Source of the DNA: Cristatella mucedo
Taxonomy: Eukaryota; Bryozoa; Phylactolaemata; Cristatellidae
Direction: 5' to 3'
DNA length: 64,000 bases
Assembly (NCBI GenBank): GCA_009760855.2
Contig: WPIO01000073.1
Location: 1,601,501 to 1,665,500 of the forward strand
Part shown: positions 35,016 through 48,019 of the stretch, in pieces
How positions within the stretch are numbered: the first letter of the stretch is position 1
How the letters are laid out: the number at the start of each line of letters is the position of its first letter
The notes under the pieces: model-generated
The model's input: the letters and a program-made list of their open reading frames with translations, nothing else
Database searches by the model: none
Told to the model about the DNA's origin: nothing
Program-made: the position numbers and the translations under genes

Positions 35016-37674
35016 CACACCAATTCTTGCCAACATGGCCTGGTCCTGAACCGTCTGCGTCGGATCACATTCGGCCGAGGACGACGACAGATCGACGCTC
35101 GGCGACTAGACAATTGTGTGCTGCAACAAGACCTCGCCGACGCCGACGGGATCTGGGCCGTTATTGTTGACTTTCCGTCACGTTTGGCAGCGACGAGGAT
35201 ACCCTGACGAGGGCAGCGAACCTTAAAATCACCCAAGTATGCGTGCATCGCTCGCCACTTCAGAGCATCGTTGCGAACGACTGTCCAGGTCCTACCGTTC
35301 GTCGAAGGAGTGTTCGGGCCGTGGTACACTGGAAAAAGCTTTGCCAGGATACTCACGTCATTAAGGAGGAATGCCGCCTACTGTGGAGGGATAAAGAGTT
35401 ATGTTCCCACCCCTAATGGGAATATCACCCTAAGAGCACATTTTCTTTCAAATACCAGTGGAACGATTAGCATCAAAATTGGCACGAACAACAAAAGTAG
35501 CAAAAGCTGTCTTAGGATTCAATCTTAGCTATAGTGTTGACCTTTTGTTGACCTCTAAACCTTAAGGTCACATTTTCCAGCGGACATTAGCCAAACATAG
35601 CTGTCGTGACATTCATTGGAGTTGAAACGTGAACTGTAAAAATATACCAAACCTTATAAAAGATGCATGACATCTTTTGAAAATATGGAACGCCTAAAAA
35701 AAATAAAAATTGTTGACATGTCATAGGTAACTGTAATCAGTAAAATTTAATTATGTGACATTCATGGACATTGGCGATATATTTACTTGACATATATCTT
35801 AACTGAAGTAACCCTTATGTGCAACAAGTCGACCAGAGAAAATGTTCTAAATTTCAAGTCAATATGGTCAGAATTGGCCAAGCTGTAGGATTTAACATGT
35901 ACCAAAGCCAACGTTTGTGAAAACCATGTTAAGGACAAATGACGTTGCAACGCATGCAAACAATTCAGAAAGTTTAGAAAGTTAGAAAGTTTACTGCCAT
36001 ACTACTTTGAAAGACATAATAAGGAGCATATTCTTTAAGTTTCACGTTGATTATATCATTATGATTATATAATATATATATATATAATATATATTATATT
36101 ATATATTATATATTACGATTATATCATGCCTGTGACATTTGCATGACTTCTTGGCATCACTCTGACGAAACACGTGCCATGGCAAAATCATAAGTCACAA
36201 TAAATATATGTCTATCTAATAAGGTACAAAATGCAAACGAGACCGCTGGAATAATGGGTAAGCACAGACGATCACAGATTCCGAATTTCGATTTGATCGG
36301 ATCATTACTATCGGATCTATCGGAGATACGACATAAACAGGATACCTTGAGCTAGCGTCGTACTCGAACGTGTCGGAAACCCCTTGAGAACAGCAAGCTG
36401 TAAACATACGCCAGCGTGGTGCACAGAAAATAATTCTATACATTGAAAAATCTAGATACTGAGCAATAAGTTAACCTTACATGACCCTAATAACCTAATA
36501 ACTCATCAACGGAGCGTATCCACGATACCTAGCATTATGCAGAGTCACACCATCCAGCCAGACCCGCCAAAGCTTAGACTCAGGCGTATAACCCACGTTC
36601 GCCAACACAAATCTTAACATATAAACGGCACTACTGAGAACTTTAAATCCTCTCCATTTCCTTTGAATAGAATTGAATCAAAATTTGCAAACTAATGCCC
36701 AATGACCGACGCGCTAGTTTAATAGAGGTTGCCGCGTTACTGAGCAACCGCCTGCATTGCTTGACAGTCGGCGTCTTCGCGCGTGTTAGATGACTTCTAC
36801 GTGAATTGATCAGCGGTCCCAGGATTCAGCAGGTGTGTTAGTAATGGGCTTCTTAGTAAACGCGGCCCCTGTGTGAGTATATTTTTGGTACATTATCCCT
36901 AATGATAGTCTGGTAGCCGATCAGTGGATACTCCCAGTTCGTGCACCGATGTAGAAATACTAATTGTAAGGTATGAAAGGCCAGGAAATAAGGATTTACA
37001 GCCAAGTGACCCAGTGGATGGTCGTTTGGCAAACATGAGCCACAACCGACAGAGGCGTGGCTACACTTTGAGCCAGCGGGTTTTAGCGTTTTGATCGTTA
37101 CGACTTCCAGTCGGACGAATTGACCTTGAGAGTGAGTGTAATTATTTTGAAAATTAGACATTCGTTTCATAAGTTCAGGTAATTTTCTGTGCATCAGCCT
37201 AGGTCTGAGTGGCATATGTTTACAAATTTTGCCAAAATACGCTGTTCGGGTATCGCTATTTATTCAAACAATTTGCGTAGTTAAGCTCCATGCAATACTT
37301 CCAGTGTTAATAGGTCATACATAATATATTTATTTTCTATTATCCCTTGATTTTTCAATCGCAAAAACTTGGGATTGCATCTATAACTGGTTTATCTGAA
37401 GAAAGGCATACTTTCAAATGCTAAAAGTGTCAACAATTTTTAGACATTCCTGCCGGAAACTATTCCATAAACTGTTCGGGAGTGACGTAGTGCATTTTTA
37501 ATATTTCGGCCCACTTCGTCAAGGAAGAGAAGCGATGGTGCCCTTGATATGGACGGACACGAATGGCCGTGAGAAATGTCGGCACACTTTCTGTGCCTGT
37601 TTAGAGTGGGCTTCTAAATCAGCTAATATTTATTATTTAAATCCTTAATGTGTTGTCCTTCTTTGGGGACCTTG
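35016..37674. repeat. Block C, unit 2
   Basis: Counterpart of 20037-22739. Contains the best open version of the conserved minus-strand frame (35356-35015, 113 codons: SILAKLFPVYHGPNTPS, AYLGDFKVRCPRQGILVAA), a TA tract at 36060-36115 and a SINE 3' end remnant at about 37590-37640 (CTTCTAAATCAGCTAATATT). No other gene is seen. Confidence 0.55.
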
Positions 37675-38395
37675 CCTTTAGTTCGTATTCTCCCAAAGCC
37701 TGAAACTCAATTCCGACTAGCATCATGCCATCGCTCACATAACGACATTTAAAAGAAACTAAAAGGGCAGATGCGAATCACTGCATTTAGCTGGTCCGAT
37801 GGATTTGTCCTTTGTAGGTTTCTGCATACTAACACTGCGGATGCTGCCACTAACAATATTTGTGTGCTCAAATTGTGCATGCCACCTCAAACTTTGCAAT
37901 TCTTGTTGGAATTTAGTGTGCTGCTACTAACTATTCGATCATCCTTCCTTAAAACAATTTAAACTGCCCAGAAAGAGACTTGGAGATTTAGGGCGCTATA
38001 CAAATACATTATTATTATCCATATTTTAGCTCTGCAATAACATATGGACCTTTGTTTCGTATGCTCCTAAAGTCTGGAAGTTACTCCCAATTTGCATCAC
38101 GACATATCCTGCCTTGACCACGTTAAAATGAAACTAAAAACGAACCTATTTATTACAGCATTTAGTCGATCCCTGCTATCTTGCCTTTATATGCTCATGG
38201 GTGCTGACAGTGTGCATGCTGCCACTAACTCAACTTGAATGCTGACTCCGTGCATGTCACCCCTAACCACGGTAGTCCTGTTTTTTATTGAGCATGCTAC
38301 CACTAACCATTCGATTGTGTTTCCCTAGTAGCAAATGTAAAGTACCTAGAAAGAGATTGAGTTCTCGGAGGGCACTATATCATATGCACTATTGT
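37675..38395 (+). mobile_element. Two LINE-A 3' ends in tandem before unit 3
   Basis: Counterpart of 22740-23465: CTCCCAAAGCCTGAAACTCA near 37690 and CTCCTAAAGTCTGGAAG near 38065, each followed by the 3' UTR and tail. Confidence 0.7.
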
Positions 38396-40640
38396 TACCA
38401 TTATTGTGATTGTTGTTATGAAGACCATGTTCGTACTGGCCGCTTGCACAGTTGGCCGGAATTACTTCGTATTGACATTTTTCTGGCATGTTCTTTTTTC
38501 CGAGCTTCGCAGCTGGCACGTTCGCGCCACAACTTGAACGATCTACAAACTCCTAATGTATTCCAATTGTAATATTAACTCGAAAGGTTCTTCAGTTAAG
38601 ATCGTTCATACGATGTTAGGGATGCTTAACTAATTAATTACATAAATTCAAATAAAACGAAACCTGACAGACTTTAATATAAGATGATGAAAATATGCCA
38701 ATCTCTACATGAAATTTGGGCATGGCTATTGAATCCAGGCATCTTCAATAGCGAGGCTAAGTCAATCCTCTTCTATTCAGACAAATGTTTTATCCAAGAT
38801 GGAAGGAAGCTTGAGCACTGTGCTCCCATTATCCAATGGCTTCTCTGACAGCTGGATTCCTTCTTCAAGTACCCCTTTGCAAGGCTGTAAAAATTAAAAT
38901 CATTGATGGACAAGCCAGTAAGCGAAGCACATGCAGTAAGCCAGTATGAACAATGAGGCTGTAAGTATATAAAAAACATGTTTTCAGAGATAGCAACGAA
39001 GATTTTGATGGTAACTCAGTGAACGTATTTCAGGATCGTGTCTAGCATGGTTTTCACAAGTTATGAAAACGTCTGGCGTCTTTCTGCTTACAAGGGGATG
39101 CGAAACTGACAACACATATAGCATTAATTAATAATTTATAACTATTAGCTGACGTCACAGCCACATTTGGGTAGGTGTAAAAGAGCTTTAGTAGCTTTAA
39201 TCACCGATTGCTGCTGGCAATAAATTATCGCCTACTGCAGAATTCAAAGCTACGACATCGGTCGTGAAGAGAGAGCCACTTACTTTCTGGGCGATCACGG
39301 CTCACTATCATAATACAGCAACTATTGCATGAATACTAATTGTACTAGAAATATTTCAATGCTGACGTTATGTTGTAACCATTGACCAGTATTGCATTAG
39401 ATAATAGATTGAGCTTGAAAATTGACCTGGCTTGTATTCAACAAGATTTCGATGCTGTCGAATGTTATGGATACCCGGGTACTTACGGATAAGCTTAAGT
39501 GGTGTAGATATAATTGTACAGCTGGCAAGTAAGCTTGGCATGCACAAGTCTGAATTATACCAATAGGCAGAGGTACAAGTGCGCAATCAAATTGTGCCTC
39601 CCATCAAGAGCTCGGGTGGTGGGACACTACCTGGCCGCCCAACTGATCAGGACGGACTAGAATCTTGGTCAGGAGCTGCCTTGTAGGAGACTTTGAAGCT
39701 GGCTTATTTTAATGTCTACTTCTTTTTAGTAAGCTCTCAGATGCTGTGATTGCATGCTGTACATTTTTGAAATACTTTCGGAACTTGACATACATTACAA
39801 TCTTAGCACTCCCTTGCACTTTTTATACAAGCAAACGTAGGCCTGTGATAGCCATGTTAATAATGACTACAAATACATTATCTCTTCCGGTTTTTAAATT
39901 AATTACGTTATTAGAATAGATGGCATGAAATTTCACTTTTCGGAAAATATTTTCAGTTGGAGTACGCATGATCGCTTCAATCTTATTCAAACAGCATTGA
40001 AGGTTCTTACTTTTGAATCTTGACAAATCTGACATCTCCGATTTCTAAAACGATGTTGACTTCGTTATCAATGACGATTTTACAATCATCGGGTTCGAAG
40101 CTTACGTACTCACTATCAACTTGGATGGTAAACTCCTTCGTCGGATCGACGTCAGGTAAAGCTGACGGCTTACGCCAAGTGATTACTCTGTGAAGCACTT
40201 CCTGTTGTTCTACAACGGTAACGGTACCGTCACGTGGCTACTATAGACAAACGCAGTTGAAGGATGGAAGTACCTCATGAAACCAGTAAGACTAAGTAAT
40301 CGTCGTCTCGTCACGAAAATAAACAAAACTGCACGATAGAGAACTTAATGTTAGAGTTTCAAGTAAACCAGGGACATTGAATTGTTAGAGATGTTATAAA
40401 AACATGACACCATCAGAGTGCAAAATGGAACACTTAGTTAGGTCAGTGTGTTTGAGACTGCAGGAAGATATATATTTACAGTCTACTAAGCATTCCTTAA
40501 TTAAGTATTTATTGATACAAATGAATTTTTCTAAAAGTAATTTTAATTAGCAATTAATCGGCGCTAATCTTTGCATCCACGTTCATCTTATGAACCTTGA
40601 CCGTAAATTAGGAGCAGGCCTGATAACTAAAGTCTGGATG
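38396..40640. repeat. Block D, unit 3 copy
   Basis: Carries E7, E6 and E5 of gene copy 3 and the old SINE (39180-39308, minus strand). Sequence otherwise follows the unit 2 copy closely. Confidence 0.75.
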
Positions 40641-43100
40641 GTTAGATCGTTCGTAATAGCAATCGGTAGCGGTTATCCATTCTGTCTATCAGCCACATAA
40701 AGGAAGCTTTTCGTGGCCAGGTTTGAAGTTTAGCTAAAAGTTTGCCACACAGCTGGCCCAAATGCCGGAGCAGCATGCATCGAGCCCTTTGAAATGACCC
40801 CAAGCGGTCTGACAACCACCGGCACGAATTAAGTCTGATTCCCTCTCCATCAGATCAGCTAACAAGATGATGACTCGATCAGCAACGTACTGCAAAGAGT
40901 TAGTCTTTCTGCTCGAAGTTTAATTGCGAAGCCTAGAGATACTTGCAAGTGAGGACCATTGTACATCGGCCCTAACGACTTGTGCAGTTGCTAGGACAGC
41001 AGCTTATGCTGATGTGTCTACTCTACAGCCTTCTAGCGGTTCAACGTGAGCATTAATCGTTTTGTATTTTCAGCTACGGTTCTAAGCGAAAGCGACGTCG
41101 TAAACAGGACAGCTCACAGGCAGTTTTAGCCAGAAGTTCCAAGCAGATCCTAAAGCTTCATGAAGCGTTCAGGGTCATTCAGGCAAATGCTGAAGCGACT
41201 GTCATGAATAACAAATTTACGTTCGCATTAAAAATGCTATAACGCCGATCGGACAAGAGCTCAGGTAGGGAAGCGTGTAAAAGAATCGTCACCAAAGGCG
41301 TCGCCGGCTGCCGTCGAAGCTTCCATTGGTAACTCCACACGATAGGAGAGCCCGGTGGCTGCAACAGTGACTCGCTGGCTGGTGCTCCTACTTGTCATTA
41401 TAGTTTCTGACATAGGCGGAAGTGCTTCCACTGCAGAGGTGGACACTGCAGGGGTGCCAATTACGTAAGTAAAATGAGGTTCAGGTGTCTCCACTTTGTC
41501 TGTGCCCTTTTCCGGGATGCACCTTTTAGACGTCTCCTCCTTAGCTAGGCTTGTCTGTCGTGGCGTCACAGTTGCCACATCACACCACTTCTCGCCGACC
41601 TGCAATTGCTACCAGTAACGGAACGGATCGACTTCAAGGTTTTGTCGCTCACTTTTAGGTCCCTTCATTCTATGGCTCCCGCCTATCTCTCAGATCTACT
41701 CCCCCACCAGGCCAAGTATCGTACCAACCGCTTTTCGGAATCCAACAGTTTACCAATACCTTTTACAAACCTCAAATCCTTTGGAGACCCAGCATTTAGT
41801 TCGTATGCTCTCAAAGCCTGGAACTCCATCCCGACTTGCGACAGGACGTCCCCTGACTTTACCACATTTAAAAAGAACATAAAAATACATCTATTTAGGA
41901 CAGCATTTAGTGGGTCTCTTTGATTCGTCCTTCATGTGCTTATTCGTGCTGACACTTTGCATGCTGCCACTAACCACATTTGCATGCTGACCCTGTGCGT
42001 GTCACCCCTAACCATGTTATTCATGTTGTTGATCAAGCATGATATTACTCACGATTCAATCACATTTCTCTTTGCAGCAAATGTAAAGCGCCTAGAAAGA
42101 GATTGAGTTCTCTGAATGCGCTTTATCAAGTGCATTATTATGATTATTATTTGTATATCCTTTTTTCTGCTCAGAACTTACCAACAATTTTTTATTCCCG
42201 TTAGGCGACTGATGATATATGTCAATGCGGTCGCCGCCTTTTCAAGTTTTATAGATTCTTAGCTATCCTAAAATTTAATTTGCTTCAGTTATTTTTGGGG
42301 AAATAACTTTCAAAAACATTTAATGGAGAGAGCATCACGTAACCATATGCAAATGGAAGCAGGTATTTTTCCTCGACAGTAGATGCTTCATGTGAAATGC
42401 ACAAAATAATGACTAACTTTTAATATACATAGAAATGCATATATATGTATATATACGATTAGTTATCTGGACATGGTTTAATGTAACTATATAAAAATAG
42501 TAAGAATATCGCAGACATATTTAATCAATTATGAATCTGCGATTATGCCAAAATCCTCAAAATCGAAATTACTTGTAACACTCCTAGCCTACCTTTTAGC
42601 AATTGCGAAAGTATTTCTTTAATCGACGTCCATGTTTCAACCTCTCTTGATTTCCAAAACTGGTTCCACCTGCAGCATTCGGAGCTCCAGCACCTGAGTT
42701 CTCAGCAGCAATCGGAGTGGCAACGCTGGTTTCGTCCGCTTCATTCGGAGCTCTAACACTGTTGTTGTCTGAGGAAATTGAAGTGGCAACGCCGCCGGAG
42801 TCAGGCGATGCCTGCTGCTGATGGCCGCTCGAAGGGCGATCCTCGGTTCTTTATTACCTACACTTTACCTTCTGTGTACGCTCTTTCAACTTCTCAGTCG
42901 AAGACTCTCTAGCTTAATCATCATAGGCCTTTCAATGGATACCAAGCCTTCGGTTTTTGGGCCGTCGGTGGATGGCGTGACACCGTGCTGGACAACCTCC
43001 GGTATGTCATCGAGTACCAGCTGCTCCTCATTCGTAAAACTAGAGTTGCCATCACTGGCGGTCGATGCCCGGCTGCCTTATTTATCGCCGCTCATTCCTT
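38750..43100 (-). pseudogene. Unit 3 copy of the multi-exon MBD-like gene, broken
   Basis: E1 about 43098-42593 (ATG followed four codons later by a stop: MSGDK then TAA); E2 about 42391-42182, where the acceptor AG has become AC although the GTAAGT donor is kept, and the MBD-like frame is lost; E3 about 41530-41280 only, because a LINE-A is inserted at 41532-42152; E4 from 40889; E5 40209-40011 with intact acceptor (TTGTAG), donor (GTAAGA) and frame (EFTIQVDSEY); E6 from 39105; E7 from 38884. Clearly not a functional full-length gene. Confidence 0.5.
41532..42152 (+). mobile_element. LINE-A 3' end inserted in exon E3 of gene copy 3
   Basis: A relatively young 5'-truncated copy: the C-terminal frame is open from 41606 to 41923 (LPVTERIDFKVLSLTFRSLH, AFSSYALKAWNSIPT, HLFRTAFSGSL) and ends at a natural stop before the 3' UTR and a TTATTATGATTATTAT tail. 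It shows the undisturbed C-terminus that is frameshifted in the copies at 1-1158 and 45030. Confidence 0.85.
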
Positions 43101-43103
43101 GAG

Positions 43104-43990
43104 ATTGACCTTGACCCAGCACCTTTACTCGACCTTTGTTTCGATTTCACCAGATCAAGCAGCACGACGATAGAGTCGGTCTTCAGCTCCCTCTGTAAGC
43201 TCGAGGAAATATAGCTCTTGCACAAGACGTTTTCTGTGAACAATGTATGTGAATAGTGGTTAACCCCTACGTCAACCAAGGTTCTGTAACACAAATTACA
43301 ACGTTTAAATTATTTATATAACCAGTCGTAGTATCGTTCAACTTTTTTGTCACTATCCTAAAGAGAGACCTTAGACGTCATGAGCCAAGCAATCTGCTGC
43401 TGTCTCGACCTTCACTCAGTTCGACGATAAGACCGCAGACTGTTTGGCAGAGCTACCAGTGCAGCATGCCTAATGCTAGCAGCTATCTAACGCACAAAAC
43501 TGTCGGAAACAGAAGCTGGAGACCGGCTGGTAATGGTCAGTCGTTGAGCGGTCATAGCCAACTGACTACCTAGCATAGCAATCAAAAAGCTGGGGCTACA
43601 AGGACATACAAATTCGAGCCTCTTCTTGTCTATATTGTGAATAGGCCGAGAATAAATTCTTACAACGACCGCAAAATCGCAAGCTTAAAAGCTCCTCCAT
43701 CCGCAATGGGTGAGCACTGTGTCGGGATAGACGGAAGATACTTGCTATCATAGCCAGGGGGTAAAGCAATTTTAGCCATGGGGAAAGACAATCTTAGCCT
43801 CGAGTAAGGAGCTCCCACTTCACGACCCAGGTCATGGTTTTGATTCCTGCAAGAGAAATCCCGTATTGCCCGCCGAGCCTCACAGAGGCATTCTGAAAGA
43901 TGTCGACTGGTTAGCGGGCATCAAAATTGCTCAGTCTCGTTTACTGTTCCTGCTCCAATTACACACAGGGTAACGTCGAATTTGTCATCT
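43104..43990. repeat. Unit 3 5' flank of the gene, with a possible SINE trace
   Basis: Diverged counterpart of 5405-5980. At about 43800-43930 there is a weak SINE-like stretch (CCTCGAGTAAGGAGCTCC, CACGACCCAGGTCATGG, a TTTTGATTCC B-box relic). Nothing else is recognised. Confidence 0.35.
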
Positions 43991-43999
43991 ACGAAACTT

Positions 44000-46070
44000 A
44001 AGAAGCATTGACCACGACAATTTTTTTAAATCTATGGGTGAAGCAGGTCATTTTGATGTGCACTAGAATTGACCGACACTCTCCATACCCTCACTGATGT
44101 AGCAACGACGACGGTAATGCCAGTCCAGCAGTTCTGCTACACCAATCAGCTGCCAACAATACTATCGCTCACAATATCCTGCTTGAATGAGTGAGAACGA
44201 TAATTGGCCTGCCAGAAGAGGCACTGTCGTGGTTTAAATCGTACTAGTTGGCTCGCGTCGTATCAAGGCCAGGTTCATCCACCAGAACACTCACCTGTGG
44301 ATTCACATAACTTTCTTGGTCCTTTCCTGTTCACGATTCATAGTCAACCTCTGGGTAAAGAGATTAAGACCCATCGAATAGGCTATACCCTTTATTCCTA
44401 TGATACTCAGCTGTCTTTTCTATTTCAACTGTCTAAACATACTACAGAGACTGATAAATTGATTGTTTGCCTTCCAGCCATTCAATCCAGAATGTCGTCA
44501 ACTTTTTCCTCAACTCAACGATACAACAGGACTGCTACTTATAAAGCACCCCAAGCTTGCGGCTGGATTGGTAGGATTTGCTATTCTAATAGATTATGCT
44601 CTTGTGCGACCATCATCTTGTGCTCGGAATTTAAGTGTCGTTTGATCAGCGGATACAAAGCAAACTTTATACGCAGACCCACGAGGCCCGGTTTGGCTTG
44701 GCTTCTTCATACCAAGCTGAACTGCTGTACTAGTTTCAGCCTCCTCGTGCCTCAACTCCACGTACGGACAATAAAGTAGCCGTTCCATCGCTCCGCTTTA
44801 CAACAATTGGCTCTGCAGGTCCAAGACTGATGAACCGACTCCCGTAGTTCTTACCCAGCTGTCCTAAGCTGCTACTTCCATGCTACTCACTTCCTCAACC
44901 ACTCTCCGAACTTAGCTATGTTTCTCACTTTCTCTTTTCTACTTGAGATGAAATGTGTTAGCTAGCAATCGCTTACCGAAAGTAGCTTAACTTAGAGAAC
45001 GCCATACAAAACTCTCCTGCACAACACTCTTAATAATAATAATAATAATTCACTTGATAAAGCGCCCTCGGAGAACTTAACCTCACTCTAGGCGCTTTAC
45101 ATTTGCTGCCAAAGTGAAATGCAATTGAATGGTAAGTAATATCATGCTTGAAAAACAAACGAAATGAATAATATGGTTAAGGGTGACATGCACAAGGTCA
45201 GCATGCGAATGTGGTTAGTGGCAGCATGCACAGTGTCGGCACGCATAAGCACATCAAGGACGAATCACAGGGACCCGCTAAATGCTGTCCTAAATAGGTG
45301 TGTTTTTAGGTTCCTTTTAAATGTGGTCAGGTCGGGGGATGTTTTGACGCAAGTCGGGAGGGAGTTCAAGGCTTTGGAAGCACACTAAATGTACGGTCTC
45401 GAAAGGATTAAAGGTTTGAACGAGGTATTTGTGGACTGTTGGATTCCGAAAAGCGGGTGGTACGATGCTTGGCCTGATGGGGGAGTATATCTGAGAGATA
45501 GGCTGGAGCCAAAGAATGAAGGGACCTAAAAGTGAGCGACAAAACCTTGAAGTCAATCCGTTGCTTGACTGGTAGCCAGTGCAGGTCGGCGAGAAGTTGA
45601 GTAATGTCGAAACTGCGACGCTCACGACAGACAAGTCTAGGTGCCGAGTTTTGCACCAGCTGCAATCGCCTGATCTCACATGCTGGTAGGCCAGTAAGCA
45701 GTGAGCTGTAGAAGTCGAGACGGGATGTCACGAATGCATGGACCAACTTGGACGTGGTATCTTTATCTAAACAAGCCCGAATTTTAGCAATGTTTTGAAG
45801 CTGAAAATATGTGGGTTTGACTGTGGAGCTGATATGGTCGTCTAACGATAGGTCGCTTTGGAATATGACACCTAGATTTCGAGCTGATTCAACTGGAGAT
45901 ATGCTGGCAGAGCCAATGTTGAGAGTCAGCCTGTCCAATCTCTGGATCACACTGAGTTTGCCCATAACTAGTAAGTTAGTTTTATCATCGTTTAGTTTTA
46001 TTTTATGGTATTTGCGGCTTTGTATATATACAGACGGAGATACATTACATTATATTCGACGTTTTTCTAG
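44000..46070 (+). mobile_element. LINE-B fragment, unit 3, split by a LINE-A insertion
   Basis: The body runs 44000-45028 and the last 70 bases resume at about 46000 (GGCTTTGTATATATACAGAC, GGAGATACATTACATTATAT). The RT region reads LGPFLFTIHSQPLGKEI and YDTQLSFLFQLSKHTTE at 44310-44460. There is no 20-base array and no SINE here. Confidence 0.7.
45030..45985 (-). mobile_element. LINE-A 3' part in LINE-B, unit 3 only
   Basis: Minus orientation with the AATAATAATAATAATAATT tail at the left. The frame 45965-45408 is open for 185 codons (LGVIFQSDLSLDDHISSTV, LVHAFVTSRLDFYSSLLTGL, LHWLPVKQRIDFKVLSLTFR) and then shifts, as in the copy at 1-1158. Units 1 and 2 lack it (7468, 30533). Confidence 0.9.
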
Positions 46071-46114
46071 GTCACTCAAATGAAGAACTGAGCCCTGGTA
46101 AAAATACAGAGAGT

Positions 46115-46207
46115 TGGAGTGAGAGGCTGAGACAGAGAGAAGAGAAGAGATACTGAGAGAAAAAGAGAGAGAGAGAGAAAGCAAAAGAAAGAGACTGAGA
46201 GAGAGCT
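46115..46207. repeat. GA-rich microsatellite, unit 3
   Basis: Imperfect GA stretch at the place of the GA and TA/GA tracts of units 1 and 2. Confidence 0.85.
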
Positions 46208-46300
46208 TAAAAGAAGCTATCCACGAACTCCTCCGTGCACTCGACCGAGAGCTCGCAAGCGAGGTCACAGACGGCCAGCTCTGCCATTGCGGCTGCTGCT

Positions 46301-46668
46301 TGTCGTTCGGTTCGCACAGCAAAGAGCCAGCCGATGACCAATAATAACAGTTTTTTGTACGTTCACTGAAGAATGGAGCAGAGGGGCACGCTACTCCCTT
46401 TGCCCCTTCTCTCACTTGACTCTCCTCTCCTCGACTATGGCTGTGGCCTGGCTGATCTTGATGATTCCTCCTAGACGAACCACAGCTGTGCACCGGCCGA
46501 CCCTGATGGGAAATCCGTCATCTTTTCACCAGTGGGTTACTGGCCTGTGTCCACGCCACATCCCGGGCGAACCGAAGGGAGGCACCGGCCCTCTCAGCGG
46601 TGCTCCCAACAGCTGTTTACCAGTGATTTAGCAGAGGAGCAGTTCAAACCTGCATATAATCGAACTGT
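46301..46668 (+). mobile_element. LTR-2 solo LTR with 6-base target duplication
   Basis: Begins TGTCGTTCGGTTCGCAC and ends CGAACTGT. It is flanked by GCTGCT at 46295-46300 and 46669-46674; unit 1 (8258-8280) shows the empty site GTGGCTGCTGCTTGAGTTAG. It contains the family's internal tandem motif (CACAGCTGTGCACCGG, CCTGTGTCCACGCCACATC). A solo LTR arises by recombination between the two LTRs of a full element. Confidence 0.8.
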
Positions 46669-47133
46669 GCTGCTTGCATTAGCTTTTCGTAAAGCACGAT
46701 TATGGCTGCGACCACTACCGAAAACCGCTGGACCAATCTTAGCTGAAGCCTGCCTAAAAGTTAACCTTAAGCTATGTTTTAGCGTGTGCAGGAGAAACTG
46801 TGAAAGCATTACTCTGCGTTTTGACATGTTTAAGTATTGAGAGATGCAGATACCCTTCCCATTGCTGTGTAACTCACGGTTGCTAGAGGTCCATCGTACA
46901 GGACGCTTTCGGTACCGGCCGGGCGTTAAAAAATGGGGCCTTTGCTATCTTCGTATATTATCACTCTTACCGAACTATTAACATGGTGGCGGCGGTTTAA
47001 GCGACTACCACGCTCTTCTGTGAGTTAGAGGCGAGCAATTAGTCTATTTTCCTGGTCTACGTTCGCTCAACGGTTCCGGTATACACGGATAGAGGCCACA
47101 TGGCTGACGGCAGTTTCCAGCTACCCCTGCGAG

Positions 47134-48012
47134 TTGGATGTAATGGATGAAGATCTCGGAGGGGCTTTTGCAAAATGGAAACGCCAGCTGGTGAATTACA
47201 TGCTCGAAAGCTGCGTCGCGGATAAACCAGCGGCCACATGCCCGGCTATCATTTACACTTCGCCGGCCCAGCTGTACGAGAGCTATCGGAACAGTTTACG
47301 TATGATAAGGATTCCGACAGCAATGATCAGGACAAGGGTGTGGAAAATATTGACGCATATTGCACTCTGCGGAAAAGTGAGGTACTGAAAAGTAATCGGT
47401 TCAAGAATATGTGTTATCCTGAGCCATCTGACTCGTTTCTGCCGGCGCTACGCTCCCAGACGAAACTGCAATTTTAAGGACCAAGATCGCATGATCAGGG
47501 AAAAATTGGTTTCCAGCGTAGAGAACCCGTTGCAAGAACTTCTTTTACAAGAAATTGCACTAACGCTTCAGGTGGCAAATGATATTTTCCACTTTTTTGA
47601 AACCACTCGCAAAACGGTGCATAAAATGATCGGTCAGGCTTCGAGCGTTGAGAACCATACCAGCCAAATTGAGATGGTTGCTAAGCAGTCACAGGATCGA
47701 AAGCAGTTTTCGCGAGATGTTCAATGACCGCGGGGAAACCCGAATGCTACGCTGCGCCTAGACCAATTAAGGTAGACTATCGGAATTGTGGTTGGAGACA
47801 CGAAGCGTCGCGAGCACATTGCCCTGCTCAAGGACGCAGCAGCTACAAGTGTAACGGTCTTCACCGTTTCAGTCGGCTGGGCCAGGCTGGATTGCACTAT
47901 GTGCAGGGTGTTGATGATGTTGCAGATGAAGACACGGTGCAAATGTTTTGGTCGAAGCGAGTTATCTCTGATGGTGGTCAACAATGCTGCAGTTCGTTTC
48001 CAGCTAGACACT
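47134..48012 (+). pseudogene. gag remnant of the gypsy-like element
   Basis: Gag packages element RNA. Pieces lie in different frames: 47134-47240 (FAKWKRQLVNYMLESCV), 47238-47477 (AVRELSEQFTYDKDSDSND), 47491-47727 (MIREKLVSSVENPLQELLL), and 47724-48014 with a zinc-knuckle region read as CGWRHEASRAHCPAQGRSS and YKCNGLHRFSRLG. Several zinc-binding cysteines are replaced (by Y, S or G). At least three frameshifts separate the pieces. Confidence 0.75.
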
Positions 48013-48019
48013 AGCTCAA

